64,000 nucleotides of DNA from NCBI RefSeq assembly GCF_052065835.1, contig NZ_JBQHTG010000001.1:806001-870000 (forward strand), in the 5' to 3' direction. Shown piece by piece: positions 33,821 through 42,967 of this stretch. The position numbers were made by a program, and so were the translations under genes. How positions within the stretch are numbered: position 1 is the first letter of the stretch; each line of letters opens with the position of its first letter. Below the pieces are notes generated by a model. The model was not told where the DNA came from. It saw only the letters and a program-made list of their open reading frames with translations, and searched no databases. This stretch comes from Laedolimicola sp934402125. Its GTDB lineage: Bacteria; Bacillota; Clostridia; Lachnospirales; Lachnospiraceae.

Positions 33821-36486
33821 GCCCGATCCTCCTTCAGTGCTGCCAGCAACTCTCCGTCAGAAAAGCCCTGCAGCTTCAGCTGCTTCTGCATCCGCTCGTG
33901 GTGATATTCCAGCCAGATCAGATACAGGGACACCCCGATCAGCGTGCAAATCCAAAGCACCAGGAAGATCAGCTTGGATTCTACGCTGAACATCAGAACC
34001 AGGAAAATCAGCGGCATCACTGCCATGGCAAGGAAGCCAAACCGCTTCCGTACGGGATACCGCTTCTCAAAGCGTGCCGCGCGTTCACAATATGCTTCCC
34101 GGGCTTCTCTGTCGCTTTGCAGCGCCCTCGCAATCAGCTCCGGCGTCAGATCACTGGTCTTATTATTTTCTTCATAAATAATTAAATCCGCCTCTGCAAG
34201 CTTCCGGTCAAACAGCGCGTTCAGGTTCAGAAGCAATGGCCGCAGCCCCACGCCGATAAACAGGGACAGCAACAGATACGCTGCCAGGATTCCCATATCC
34301 CTAAGCCAGGTGTTGTAATACAGGCCGCCGATGCACTCACGCATGGCACCATTGCTGTAGGTAAAGGGCATCAGCCGGTAAATGGCCTTGTAGAAGCCGC
34401 CCATCATTTCCACCGGGAAGGTTCCCGTAGCACCCGGAATCTGAATGATAACCAGGAACACGAAAATCGCGCGGCCGATATGCTTAAAGGCTGATGTAAC
34501 AGCGTAAATCAGACTCAGGTAAATCAAGCCTGCCACCACGCCTGTCAGGACAAAAAGTCCCGGATGCATACACTGCACCTTCAGAAGATACACATCTCCC
34601 AGACAGATAATCAGGGACTGTATCACAGACAGGAGGATAAAGATCAGCTTCCGGCCAAAATACGCCTGATTCAGAGTGAACTTTTTCACCTTCTCGTCCT
34701 CATCCACCTCCTGCTTCAGCAGCGCGATCAGAACCATACCGCCTACCCACAGCGCCAGATTCGTATAGAAGGGCGTCATGCCGGAGCCGTAATCCTCCAC
34801 CTCATAAAAGGTGGTCGTGGTCAGCTCGATGGGTGAAGTCATAAATTCGGAAACTGCATCCGGATCGATTTCCTGCAGATCCAGAATATCCTTATACGCG
34901 TCAGAAGCACGCAGGGTCTCCAGATCGTTCTGGATTCCGGCCAGACGCTCATCCAGGTTGGACAGGGTATCCCCGGTCTTACCCAGGGCATCGGATCCCT
35001 CGTTCAGGCTCTTGCTCAGCTGATCCATAACGCCCTGCATCTGATCCGCTGTGGCGGACGCATGCTCCAGTGTAGACTTCAGATCCCCGCTAACGCCGGA
35101 TACGGTATCCAGAGCGGAATGAAGTCCCGGCATCAGATTGTCGTTCAGACCGGAGCGTAAATCACGAAGCGTGGTTTTTCCCTGCGTCAGAACCTTATCC
35201 ATCTGCTCCTTGGAGGTTTTAATTGTTGTCATCACTTCCGTCAGTTCTGAGCTGCTGGTGTTGAAATTATCCAGCGCCGTGCCTAGCACCGCGTTCTGTG
35301 CCTGTAAATTGGTCAGACCGTTCTGAAGCTGGGTCAGTGCGTCCGCGCTGCTCTGCAGATCCTGCAGCCCCTTTTCGATAGCCGCCTTCTTAGCCAGCAG
35401 TTCCGCATTGTCAGGAGTTGCCGCAAGCATTCCCTCTACCGTAGTAAGCTTTGCCTGCAGATCTGCCTTCTGCGCCTCCAGCTGCGGTCCCAATACCGCC
35501 ACGACACCGGCCAGATTATCCAGCGCCGCCTGACTGTCTGTATTGATCTTGTCACTATAAGTCTTTCCTGCCGTGATCAGCTGCTGTGCCTGAGAAGCCG
35601 TTGTCTCCAGACCGGTCAGCTTCACAGAAGCCGTGCCATATACGCTGTTGAGCAGGCTTTCCCCATCGCTGAGACTCTGATCGAAAGCAGTGCCAAAGCT
35701 TCTCACATTCTTCCGGCTGCTCTTCAGCAGATCCTTCGCGTCCTGCAGTGCCGTGCTGCCTGCGTCTGCCGCCTTCACCGCTTTTACCAGCGTTCCCTGG
35801 CCATGCTCAATCTGCGTGGTTCCCTGGCTGATGGTTGCCTGGAAATCTGCCAGAACCTTCTGGTACTCGTCAAAATTGTCCCGGGCGTCCGCGATCATGC
35901 CCAGAATATTGTCGTTGGTGGTTTCCAGATCGTCGGACAGGGAGACGCCCAGATCCTGCAGCTCCTCTGCGATGGTTTCCGAAGCCACCTTATAGAATTC
36001 CTCTTCAATCTTACTCTGGATCGTGGTGGATCCCGTATTGGTGATCTTCGGCGCTACCGCATTCTTCTTCTCGTTTACATAATATGTTATCTCCGGAGAA
36101 CCGAGGGTTCCGTCCTCGATCTGCAAAAGATCCGCGCTGAAGGTCTCCGGGATCACAATCGCCGCGTAATATTTGCCGGATTTGACGCCCTCCACAGCAT
36201 CCTCCTCATCGGTAAATACCCAGCCCAGATCGTCGTTATCCTCCATCTGTTCCAGAATCTGCTCTCCCGCCTTCAGGGTACGCTTTCTGTTTTCCGCCCC
36301 CACGTCATTGTTGGCCACAGCGACCTTAATGTTGGCCGTATTCCCGTAGGGATCCCGGTTTGCCGCGATATTAAACCAGGCGTACAGAGCCGGAATGATA
36401 CACATTCCCACCGCTACTATGATCGCCGCCGGGCTCTTTCCAATCCGGCGGATATCTCTTTTGAAAATTTCCATCATTTTTCTCAT
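33817..36486 (-). CDS. YhgE/Pip family membrane protein (second paralogue)
   Basis: 889 residues with the same plan: an N-terminal helix (IIVAVGMCIIPALYAWFNIA), YYAAIVIPETFSADLLQ, a longer coiled-coil-like extracellular region rich in leucine heptads (about 190-600), C-terminal membrane helices, and a cytoplasmic tail of about 120 residues that the paralogue lacks. The start at 36486 is chosen because GAGGAG lies upstream and the protein then begins MRKMMEIFKRDIRRIG. An ORF from 36672 would add an implausible leader. Divergent from a TetR-type gene that is the obvious candidate repressor. Confidence 0.88.
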   Translation of the reverse strand: MRKMMEIFKRDIRRIGKSPAAIIVAVGMCIIPALYAWFNIAANRDPYGNTANIKVAVANNDVGAENRKRTLKAGEQILEQMEDNDDLGWVFTDEEDAVEGVKSGKYYAAIVIPETFSADLLQIEDGTLGSPEITYYVNEKKNAVAPKITNTGSTTIQSKIEEEFYKVASETIAEELQDLGVSLSDDLETTNDNILGMIADARDNFDEYQKVLADFQATISQGTTQIEHGQGTLVKAVKAADAGSTALQDAKDLLKSSRKNVRSFGTAFDQSLSDGESLLNSVYGTASVKLTGLETTASQAQQLITAGKTYSDKINTDSQAALDNLAGVVAVLGPQLEAQKADLQAKLTTVEGMLAATPDNAELLAKKAAIEKGLQDLQSSADALTQLQNGLTNLQAQNAVLGTALDNFNTSSSELTEVMTTIKTSKEQMDKVLTQGKTTLRDLRSGLNDNLMPGLHSALDTVSGVSGDLKSTLEHASATADQMQGVMDQLSKSLNEGSDALGKTGDTLSNLDERLAGIQNDLETLRASDAYKDILDLQEIDPDAVSEFMTSPIELTTTTFYEVEDYGSGMTPFYTNLALWVGGMVLIALLKQEVDEDEKVKKFTLNQAYFGRKLIFILLSVIQSLIICLGDVYLLKVQCMHPGLFVLTGVVAGLIYLSLIYAVTSAFKHIGRAIFVFLVIIQIPGATGTFPVEMMGGFYKAIYRLMPFTYSNGAMRECIGGLYYNTWLRDMGILAAYLLLSLFIGVGLRPLLLNLNALFDRKLAEADLIIYEENNKTSDLTPELIARALQSDREAREAYCERAARFEKRYPVRKRFGFLAMAVMPLIFLVLMFSVESKLIFLVLWICTLIGVSLYLIWLEYHHERMQKQLKLQGFSDGELLAALKEDRA

Positions 36487-36558
36487 CGAACTCCGTCTCC
36501 TCTTGCAAAATAAAACCAAATCTCCGTTAATACTCGTTGATCTTTCACTAAAGAATAT

Positions 36559-36586
36559 ATTATAATAAAAAAAAATCAAAGAGCAA
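36559..36586 (-). promoter_or_regulatory. Promoter of the YhgE pair
   Basis: Minus-strand TTGCTC (36586-36581), 16 bases with a poly-T stretch, TATAAT (36564-36559). It lies in the 161-base gap shared with the divergent TetR gene. Confidence 0.5.
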
Positions 36587-36647
36587 TTACCAGTATGTCC
36601 CGTTTCGTAACATACTACACAGCTGAGAATAAAGTGAGTAAAGATAA

Positions 36648-37211
36648 ATGGATAAAAGAGTGACAAAAACACGCGACGCTATCATGGACGCCTATCTGGA
36701 ACTGATTGTAGAAAAAAAAGATCAGAAGATTACCGTTTCCGAGCTGGCTCAGCGGGCCAATATTGCCCGCAAAACCTTCTATCTCCACTATGAATCCCTG
36801 GAGGATGTCATGCGGGACGCCACCCGGCGCAAGATCGATGAGCTGCTTCATATTCTGGACAAAAAAAGATTCTTTTCCAACCCCTTCGAGACAGACGTAT
36901 TGTTCCAGTGTCTGAATCAGCTGATGGAACCGGATATCGAATTCTATCGTTTTATCTCCATTGAAAATCCGGAAACCTTCTTCTGGACAGAGGTAAAGCG
37001 CATTGTGGTTCATGAAACCGTAGCAGTCTACAAAGACAAGGTGGATTTTCCGGTACAGGAGCTGCGCCTTTACGCAGAATACTTTGTATCCGGAGTCATG
37101 GCTGTCTATGTGGCATGGCTCCGTGGCGAGCTTACGCTCCCCCTGTCGGAGCTGGCCCGCATCTCCGGCGAAGCCACCGCCCACGGAATCCGAAAACCGG
37201 AAAAGCTCTAG
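36648..37211 (+). CDS. TetR/AcrR-family regulator
   Basis: 187 residues. N-terminal helix-turn-helix at about 5-50 (TKTRDAIMDAYLELIVEKKD, ITVSELAQRANIARKTFYLHY) with the typical TetR spacing, then a helical ligand domain of the TetR_C type. It is divergently transcribed from the two YhgE/Pip genes, so probable autoregulation and repression of those genes follow from position. No ligand can be inferred. A terminator lies 17 bases past the stop. Confidence 0.92.
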   Translation: MDKRVTKTRDAIMDAYLELIVEKKDQKITVSELAQRANIARKTFYLHYESLEDVMRDATRRKIDELLHILDKKRFFSNPFETDVLFQCLNQLMEPDIEFYRFISIENPETFFWTEVKRIVVHETVAVYKDKVDFPVQELRLYAEYFVSGVMAVYVAWLRGELTLPLSELARISGEATAHGIRKPEKL

Positions 37212-37227
37212 GCCTGATTTACGGACG

Positions 37228-37272
37228 AAAAAAGACAGAAAAGCTTGACAATCACGCTTTTCTGTCTTTTTT
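37228..37272. terminator. Bidirectional terminator, TetR / GH18
   Basis: AAAAAAGACAGAAAAGC pairs perfectly with GCTTTTCTGTCTTTTTT around an 11-base loop, between convergent genes. Confidence 0.92.
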
Positions 37273-37294
37273 ATGCTGTTCTGGTTAATAACAC

Positions 37295-39082
37295 TTAATT
37301 CACATACTTCAAAATCGTATCCCAGATATCCTGCCGTTCGAAGCCCAGCTTCCATGCAGAGATACCTGCCAGATTATATTCCTTCATCAGAGCCGCCTTC
37401 AGCGCGATGGACTCCTCTTCCTCCAGCCAGACCTTATAGGTCTTACCGTCTGCCACATACTCGGCGTAATACTGGCCTGTGGTCTCGTCCCAGGTCTTCT
37501 CCGCCCCGTTGGCAGCCAGAATCTTGTCAATGGCGTCCATGCCATAGGCCTTGCTGCTCACCACATTCGCCACATACTCGTCCGTATCGGACTCCTGCGC
37601 CAGCTCCTCCGCTGTCTTCGGTCGCTCCTCCCACAGTCTGGTATAGAAGGGAACCGCATTGATTACCCGCTCTGCCGGAACAGATTTCAGGGTTTCCTCG
37701 ATGCCTTCACGCACCCAGTTCAGGCTGGCCACGCTTCCGGCTTCCTCAGAGCCTGCGTAGTGCTCGTCATATCCCATGATAACCACGTAATCGGCTACCA
37801 CGCCCTGCTCCTCCAGGTTATAGAAGCGGTTGTGGGCTGCCGGGCGGTAATTGTCCACCGAAAGAATGATCCCATTCAGACGGCACATGATAGACAGCTC
37901 CCGCAGGAACTCCACATAGCCCTTGGCAGAATCTTCCTTAATATACTCAAAATCCACATTGATACCGTCCAGATCAAACTCAATGGCCTTGGCAATCAGA
38001 TTGCTGACCAGCCGCTGTCTGGAAGAAGTCCGGGACAAAATCTCCTGATCGGTAATCGTATCCTTGTGGGTGATATCCTCCACAAGCGCCCACACCTCAA
38101 TATTATTCTGATGGCAGTAGTTTACATAAGTCTGACTGGCCAGGGAATCGATATTGCCGTCGTCGTCCTTCAGGAAGAACCAGGTGGGGGAAATGGTAGT
38201 CAGCCCCTTGGTATTGGCGATGGTCTCCAGCACCTTGCTGTTGGCGTCCGCATTGGTCACCTGATGCCATGCCATATTGATGGTGTAATCCTTGGAAATA
38301 TGCGCGTACTCCGGCTCCGTATAGTTGGACTCGGTAGTCTCCTGACCCTTCTGTCCCAGATACTTGTTGCGGATATAGCCGATAAAGCCGTCCGCGGTGC
38401 GGACCTTGGTCCAGTCGCCCACATCCTCCGTCTCTTCCAGCAGATACAGGGTATCTCCCTTGGATACGTCAGTCAGGATCGGACTCTTAATGCCTGCCCG
38501 GTAACGGACATTGCCGTTTTTCTTTACCGTCGCCGTATCGGCTGCGCCAAACTTCGTCCGGATCACCACGCGGTTTACCTGATCCGTCAAAAGCTCATAC
38601 TGCATACCGGTATACTTCTGAATGTATTGCAAAGCCACATACGCCGTATCGCCGTCCACCTTCACCGGAGTGTAATTCTCCGTATAAGACTGCTTGGCCA
38701 CCGTGTAGGAATTGCTTCCCACGGAAGCCGTAATCAGCTCGGTCGGCGTCGTATACAGCAAAAGATTCTCCTGGGAGTCCCAGTAAAAACGGGAATTCAG
38801 GTAATCATACAGGGTATCGGTGGTCACATAGGGCTCGCCGTCAATCACCCTGGCCTTAAAATCCATCATCTGATCATTTAAAATCACTGCCGCTTCGTCG
38901 TCGGTGGTCACCTCATAATAGGTATTCCAGCTCATACGCTCCTTGGAAGGGCTATATTTCTCATACAGGAACGCGAACAGCACGCCTGCCAGAATCAGTA
39001 CTATCAGCACAAATATGGCCAGCATCGGCGCTGCGCTTCTTCTGCGCGATCTTCTTCGTCTCTTTTTTCTTGTCGTTGCCAT
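37295..39082 (-). CDS. GH18-family protein with SH3 domain, membrane anchored
   Basis: 595 residues. A very basic N-terminus (RKKRRRRSRRRS) precedes one membrane helix (about 19-42). A copper-amine-oxidase-like N domain covers about 55-185, with VILNDQMMDFKARVIDGEPY. A bacterial SH3 domain lies at about 190-245 (VRYRAGIKSPILTDVSKGDT). The GH18 barrel is at about 265-595. The catalytic signature reads LDGINVDFE, i.e. DGxDxDxE with the second Asp replaced by Asn, as in spore-cortex GH18 enzymes of the YaaH/SleL type. The final Glu is retained. It likely acts on peptidoglycan glucosaminidic bonds outside the cell. Confidence 0.88.
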   Translation of the reverse strand: MATTRKKRRRRSRRRSAAPMLAIFVLIVLILAGVLFAFLYEKYSPSKERMSWNTYYEVTTDDEAAVILNDQMMDFKARVIDGEPYVTTDTLYDYLNSRFYWDSQENLLLYTTPTELITASVGSNSYTVAKQSYTENYTPVKVDGDTAYVALQYIQKYTGMQYELLTDQVNRVVIRTKFGAADTATVKKNGNVRYRAGIKSPILTDVSKGDTLYLLEETEDVGDWTKVRTADGFIGYIRNKYLGQKGQETTESNYTEPEYAHISKDYTINMAWHQVTNADANSKVLETIANTKGLTTISPTWFFLKDDDGNIDSLASQTYVNYCHQNNIEVWALVEDITHKDTITDQEILSRTSSRQRLVSNLIAKAIEFDLDGINVDFEYIKEDSAKGYVEFLRELSIMCRLNGIILSVDNYRPAAHNRFYNLEEQGVVADYVVIMGYDEHYAGSEEAGSVASLNWVREGIEETLKSVPAERVINAVPFYTRLWEERPKTAEELAQESDTDEYVANVVSSKAYGMDAIDKILAANGAEKTWDETTGQYYAEYVADGKTYKVWLEEEESIALKAALMKEYNLAGISAWKLGFERQDIWDTILKYVN

Positions 39083-39177
39083 AGCAGAAACCTCCTATTG
39101 GCTCTATCATAACAGAATTTTTTCTTCCCGTCACCCATTTTCGACACATTGCCGCAATTTTTCTGCCCGTTACCCGG

Positions 39178-39255
39178 GCGGATATTTCTGCGGTCCGATC
39201 TGTCCGGCTCGGAGGGGCCTCGCCTGTTTTTCTGCTTCGGACCGCAGCCATCCGC
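39178..39255. other. Orphan hairpin in the 581-base gap before mecA
   Basis: CTGCGGTCCGA (39188-39198) pairs perfectly with TCGGACCGCAG (39237-39247), and outside it GCGGAT pairs with ATCCGC after a small internal loop. The loop is about 38 bases and GC-rich. The 39083-39663 gap otherwise holds a probable -10 for the GH18 gene (TATGAT near 39103, minus strand), a small GC hairpin with T run at 39431-39461, and the mecA promoter. I see no convincing gene in it. Confidence 0.5.
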
Positions 39256-39563
39256 TCCCCAAAAGGAGTTCGTGATATATTATTCCGGAAAAGACCGCGC
39301 CTTCCTCTTTCTGAAACTCTTTTATCTGTCAATCGTGGAAATCGCGTCGACTTGACGCCTGAAAAATACAGTTACCCAGATGGTAAAAGCCCGGCTTACA
39401 CAGGCCTGTGATAAAATAAAACACTTTGCTGCCTCCCTTCCTCCGGGCGGCTTTTCCGTATTCATTATAACCTGATTTTTCCGGTCAGCGCAAGCTTTTT
39501 GGAAAATTTATGAAATTTTCATAAAAAAACAACTTTTTTCATATTCAGATGGGAGATTCATTC

Positions 39564-39592
39564 TTGTATATCCCAGAGAATATGTATATAAT
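39564..39592 (+). promoter_or_regulatory. Sigma-A-type promoter of mecA
   Basis: TTGTAT (39564-39569), 17 bases, TATAAT (39587-39592). The 65-base leader contains TCATCTG with CAGATGA, a small hairpin at about 39616-39636, before the AGGATGTGAGGA ribosome site. Confidence 0.75.
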
Positions 39593-39663
39593 AGAAGCGA
39601 AACCTTTTTACGGTCATCTGAAACCGTCAGATGATGAAAGTAATAAAAAGGATGTGAGGATAT

Positions 39664-40413
39664 ATGAAGCTAGAAAAGATAAACGATAACCAGATACGCT
39701 GCACCCTGACCAGAGATGACCTAAACAACCGTCAGATCAAGCTCAGTGAGCTGGCCTACGGTACAGAAAAGGCCAAGGAGCTGTTCCGGGATATGATGCA
39801 GCAGGCAGCCATCGAATTTGGTTTCGAGGCCGACAATATTCCGCTGATGATTGAAGCGATCCCCCTGCCCAACGAATGTATCGTCCTGATCATTACCAAG
39901 GTAGAGGATCCGGAGGAGCTGGATACCCGCTTCGCGAAATTCGCGCCGGGCGGCGACAGCGCTTCGGAAGAGGTCAGCGACTTAGGCGATCTCCTGCCGG
40001 AGGGCGCCGACAATGTGCTGGATATATTTAAGAAGCTCATTGATAAAAAACTCAAAGAGGTTACCACCTCCAGCAAGGAGGAAGAAGCAGAAAAAGCGGT
40101 CTCTCTCGCTTCCGAGATTGACCTGACCCGCCTGTATTCCTTCCCGGATCTGGATACGGTCATTGACGCGGCCCATGTGCTTCAGGGCTTCTACCAGGGA
40201 CAGAACTCCCTCTACCGCATGAAGCGCGGCGGCGACTACTGCCTGATTATCCACAAGAGCAGCCATACGCCGGAGGAATTCAACAAGATTTCCAACATTC
40301 TCTCTGAGTACGGCACCAATGAAAAGTACTCCTCCGCCGGAGAGGCTTATCTGTCCGAGCACGAGGAACTGATGGTCGCAGGCGAGGCTTTGCAGAAGCT
40401 GGCCGGACTGTAA
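39664..40413 (+). CDS. mecA: Adaptor protein MecA
   Basis: Adaptor that delivers substrates to the ClpC/ClpP protease. In bacilli it targets the competence factor ComK, in clostridia the substrates are less known. 249 residues: an N-terminal substrate domain (MKLEKINDNQIRCTLTRDDL, ELFRDMMQQAAIEFGF), an acidic linker (about 100-135), and a C-terminal ClpC-binding domain (LTRLYSFPDLDTVIDAAHVL, NSLYRMKRGGDYCLI, LSEHEELM). A monocistronic gene with its own promoter and terminator. Confidence 0.94.
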   Translation: MKLEKINDNQIRCTLTRDDLNNRQIKLSELAYGTEKAKELFRDMMQQAAIEFGFEADNIPLMIEAIPLPNECIVLIITKVEDPEELDTRFAKFAPGGDSASEEVSDLGDLLPEGADNVLDIFKKLIDKKLKEVTTSSKEEEAEKAVSLASEIDLTRLYSFPDLDTVIDAAHVLQGFYQGQNSLYRMKRGGDYCLIIHKSSHTPEEFNKISNILSEYGTNEKYSSAGEAYLSEHEELMVAGEALQKLAGL

Positions 40414-40436
40414 AACCAAACTTTAAAACAGAACGC

Positions 40437-40470
40437 CAAAAAGGAATCCCGTAAAAAGGATTCCTTTTTT
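40437..40470. terminator. Bidirectional terminator, mecA / cstA
   Basis: AAAAAGGAATCC pairs with GGATTCCTTTTT around an 8-base loop between convergent genes. Confidence 0.88.
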
Positions 40471-40491
40471 GTACATTCTTTTCAAAAAGTT

Positions 40492-42219
40492 TTATGCCGC
40501 CACTTTCTTCGGGTTCTTCAATGTCTGAACGCCCTCGATTACCAGGACGATTGCCAGAATAATCAGAAGGATACCAAAGATGATCTGCGCCCAGGGACCC
40601 CAGTCTGCGCCGCCTGCCGCAATCATGCCGATCTGGTTCTTTACCGTCAGGCACAGAGAGCAGATGGTTACGACAATCATGAAGGTCATCGGGATCAGGA
40701 ACATCTTATTGTTCTTGCCTGCGTTGCCAAGCCAGGTAGCTACGGCCAGAAGACCGATGCCGGCCAGAAGCTGGTTAGCGGCTCCGAACAGACCCCAGAT
40801 TTTTGCGTAGCCTGTCATACCAAGCAGGATACCCAGAACTACTGTCAGGATGGTGGCGAAGTAGGGATTTACCATAACCTTCTTCCAGCCTTCCTTTACA
40901 TCCTTTGCGGTCTCGCCAGGCTCAAGCCAGAACTCCTGGAACATGAAACGTGCCAGACGGGTAGCCGTATCCAGAGAAGTCAGACAGAACGCGGAATAGG
41001 TCAGCACCAGAAGGGAATTCAGGATACTGTAGCTTCCCGGGATTACATCATCGATCATGTGGGCGATACCGCCGCCGAAGATAGCGGTTGCTCCGGTCAG
41101 AGCTGCATCCGGATGGGCTGCGTTCCACTTATAAGCATAGCCGATAGCGCACAGAGTCAGGATTGCAAGCACGCACTCCAGAAGCATTCCGCCGTAAGCG
41201 ATGGGCTTTGCGTCTTTTTCTCTGTCCAGCTGCTTGGATGTAGTTCCGGAGGATACCAGAGAATGGAAACCAGAAATCGCGCCGCAGGCAACCGTAGTGA
41301 ACAGAACCGGGAACATATACTGCACACCATTTCCATTATCTACAGCGAAGCTGGTCACTGCCGGGAAGGTGCTGTCAAAGGTCGGATGCGCCACAACGAC
41401 ACCGAAGAACGCCACTGCCAACATTGCGTAAAGCAGGAAGGAGCTCAGGTAGTCACGGGGCTGCAGCAAGATCCATACCGGCGTTACAGAAGCGATGGCG
41501 ATATAGATGCCTACAATCCACATCCATGTCTTAGTGGACAGGTAAATCGGATGGAAATTCATACCGACTGCCATGATAAGAACGATAGCCAGTACGCCGA
41601 CTACGGAAGCGATACCCATGGGCATATTCCGGCGGTATACACAGAAGCCAAATACAATCGCAATGACGATGAACAGCATGGAGATCATGGCTACAGTAGC
41701 CGGAGTCTCGGACGCCGCCAGATTCAGGGCGCCGCTTTCATCGTATACAGCGCCGAAGGTAGACGCTACGATCGAAGCAAAGGCTGCCACCACCAGAATC
41801 AGGGTCAGGTAGGAGAAGATGATGAACAGCTGCTTTGCGCGCTTGCTCATATTGGAGGAGATAATCTCACCGATGGACTGTCCTTTGTTGCGGACAGACG
41901 CAAACAGCGCGCCGAAGTCATGGACGCCTCCGAAGAAAATACCGCCAACCAGAACCCAGAGGGTTACCGGCAGCCAGCCGAACATTGCCGCACCAATGGG
42001 GCCTGTAATAGGGCCTGCGCCTGCGATAGAAGAAAAATGATGTCCCATCAGAACCGGAGCCTTTGCCGGAACGTAGTCTACGCCGTCCTCCATGGTGTGA
42101 GCCGGAGTCTCCGTTTTGCTGTCACCTACGCCCCACTGCTTACAGAGCCAGCCGCCGTAGCAGATATAGCCTGCAATCAGGATTGCGACACAGATGATAA
42201 GAAGTACCAGTGAATTCAT
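40492..42219 (-). CDS. cstA: CstA-family carbon starvation / pyruvate-peptide transporter
   Basis: 575-residue integral membrane transporter with about 16 hydrophobic segments. Family motifs: VPAKAPVLMGHHFSSIAGAG, GPIGAAMFGWLPV, FFGGVHDFGALFASVRNKGQS, and HSLVSSGTTSKQLDREKDA. Characterised relatives in E. coli (CstA, BtsT) take up peptides or pyruvate under carbon limitation. It begins 2 bases after a small unknown gene, so the two are coupled. Upstream lies a promoter with two palindromic operators, which fits tight regulation. Confidence 0.93.
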   Translation of the reverse strand: MNSLVLLIICVAILIAGYICYGGWLCKQWGVGDSKTETPAHTMEDGVDYVPAKAPVLMGHHFSSIAGAGPITGPIGAAMFGWLPVTLWVLVGGIFFGGVHDFGALFASVRNKGQSIGEIISSNMSKRAKQLFIIFSYLTLILVVAAFASIVASTFGAVYDESGALNLAASETPATVAMISMLFIVIAIVFGFCVYRRNMPMGIASVVGVLAIVLIMAVGMNFHPIYLSTKTWMWIVGIYIAIASVTPVWILLQPRDYLSSFLLYAMLAVAFFGVVVAHPTFDSTFPAVTSFAVDNGNGVQYMFPVLFTTVACGAISGFHSLVSSGTTSKQLDREKDAKPIAYGGMLLECVLAILTLCAIGYAYKWNAAHPDAALTGATAIFGGGIAHMIDDVIPGSYSILNSLLVLTYSAFCLTSLDTATRLARFMFQEFWLEPGETAKDVKEGWKKVMVNPYFATILTVVLGILLGMTGYAKIWGLFGAANQLLAGIGLLAVATWLGNAGKNNKMFLIPMTFMIVVTICSLCLTVKNQIGMIAAGGADWGPWAQIIFGILLIILAIVLVIEGVQTLKNPKKVAA

Positions 42220-42221
42220 GA

Positions 42222-42746
42222 TTACATACTCCCTTTCTTTTTCTTAGGATATAAAATATTTTTCAAAATTTTCGCTGTCTGACGGCCGCTTCCATTGGCG
42301 TCTATCTGTCCTGTGGAAACCTGGATTGCCGCAGTGCGGTGCTCCATCCAGCCATGCAGTGAAAAATGAAAACTTTTGGAAATGCGGCATTTCTTCAATG
42401 CCCTTCTCGCGTCCTCGTCGCAGGTATCGCAGACGAATACCGGCGTGATATAAGAAGCCATATGCCCCGGCCCCACCTGAATCCGCTGCATCCCGTCCTC
42501 CTGGATATAGGCTCTCCACTTCTCGTAAAGCTCCAGGGTCAGGTGCGGAATATCCACCAGGTAAAGGAACTCCTCATTGTCTGCCGACCAGAGCTCCGCC
42601 TTCTTCGACAGCACGTATCGCTCCGAATGCTCGAAGTAATCGCAGCGGGCTGTCACAGGGGTGCCGTCCTCCGGCAGGTGGATATCATAATAAGTCTGAT
42701 AGCTTTTTAGCAGCCGTTCAATGGCCGCCTCTCTTGTATACTCCAT
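42222..42746 (-). CDS. Hypothetical protein cotranscribed with cstA
   Basis: 174 residues, soluble, no signal peptide. It contains CDTCDEDARRALKKC, a Cys-x-x-Cys plus a third Cys near residues 120-135 that could bind metal, and a Lys-rich tail. I do not recognise the family with certainty. It is upstream of cstA with only two bases between the genes and shares its regulated promoter, so a role with the transporter (regulatory or accessory) is the simplest reading. The YYDIHLPEDG and YLVDIPHLTLELYEKW segments suggest an alpha/beta fold. Confidence 0.7.
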   Translation of the reverse strand: MEYTREAAIERLLKSYQTYYDIHLPEDGTPVTARCDYFEHSERYVLSKKAELWSADNEEFLYLVDIPHLTLELYEKWRAYIQEDGMQRIQVGPGHMASYITPVFVCDTCDEDARRALKKCRISKSFHFSLHGWMEHRTAAIQVSTGQIDANGSGRQTAKILKNILYPKKKKGSM

Positions 42747-42806
42747 AAGCTGCTAACTCTTTCGTAAATTCTAAAAAATTGATAAACTTTCTAAAAAACT
42801 TTTTAC

Positions 42807-42849
42807 AGTATAATACTTTTTAAGTATCGTTGCAATACTTTTCAAGTAA
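42807..42849 (-). promoter_or_regulatory. cstA-unit promoter with two palindromic operators
   Basis: Minus-strand TTGCAA (42835-42830), 17 bases, TATACT (42812-42807). Exactly filling most of the spacer is ATACTTTTTAAGTAT (42813-42827), a perfect palindrome. A second copy with one change, ATACTTTTCAAGTAA (42835-42849), lies beside the -35. Centres are 22 bases apart, two helical turns, as expected for cooperative repressor binding. Confidence 0.65.
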
Positions 42850-42900
42850 TTTTTTCCACTTTTTTTCATGAACTTGTCTGGTTTTCAACAAAAAATGGCA

Positions 42901-42940
42901 AAAAAAGGATCACAGCAGAGCTTCTGCCGTGATCCTTTTT
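42901..42940. terminator. Terminator of metK
   Basis: AAAAAGGATCAC pairs with GTGATCCTTTTT around a loop of about 15 bases. It lies 28 bases past the metK stop and has A/T runs on both sides. Confidence 0.85.
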
Positions 42941-42967
42941 GTTACACTTTTTTATTTTTCCGATGCT

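Noticed and set aside
39149..39355. Small plus-strand open frame in the gap before mecA
   Set aside because: It runs through the orphan hairpin, lacks a ribosome site and has an improbable composition.
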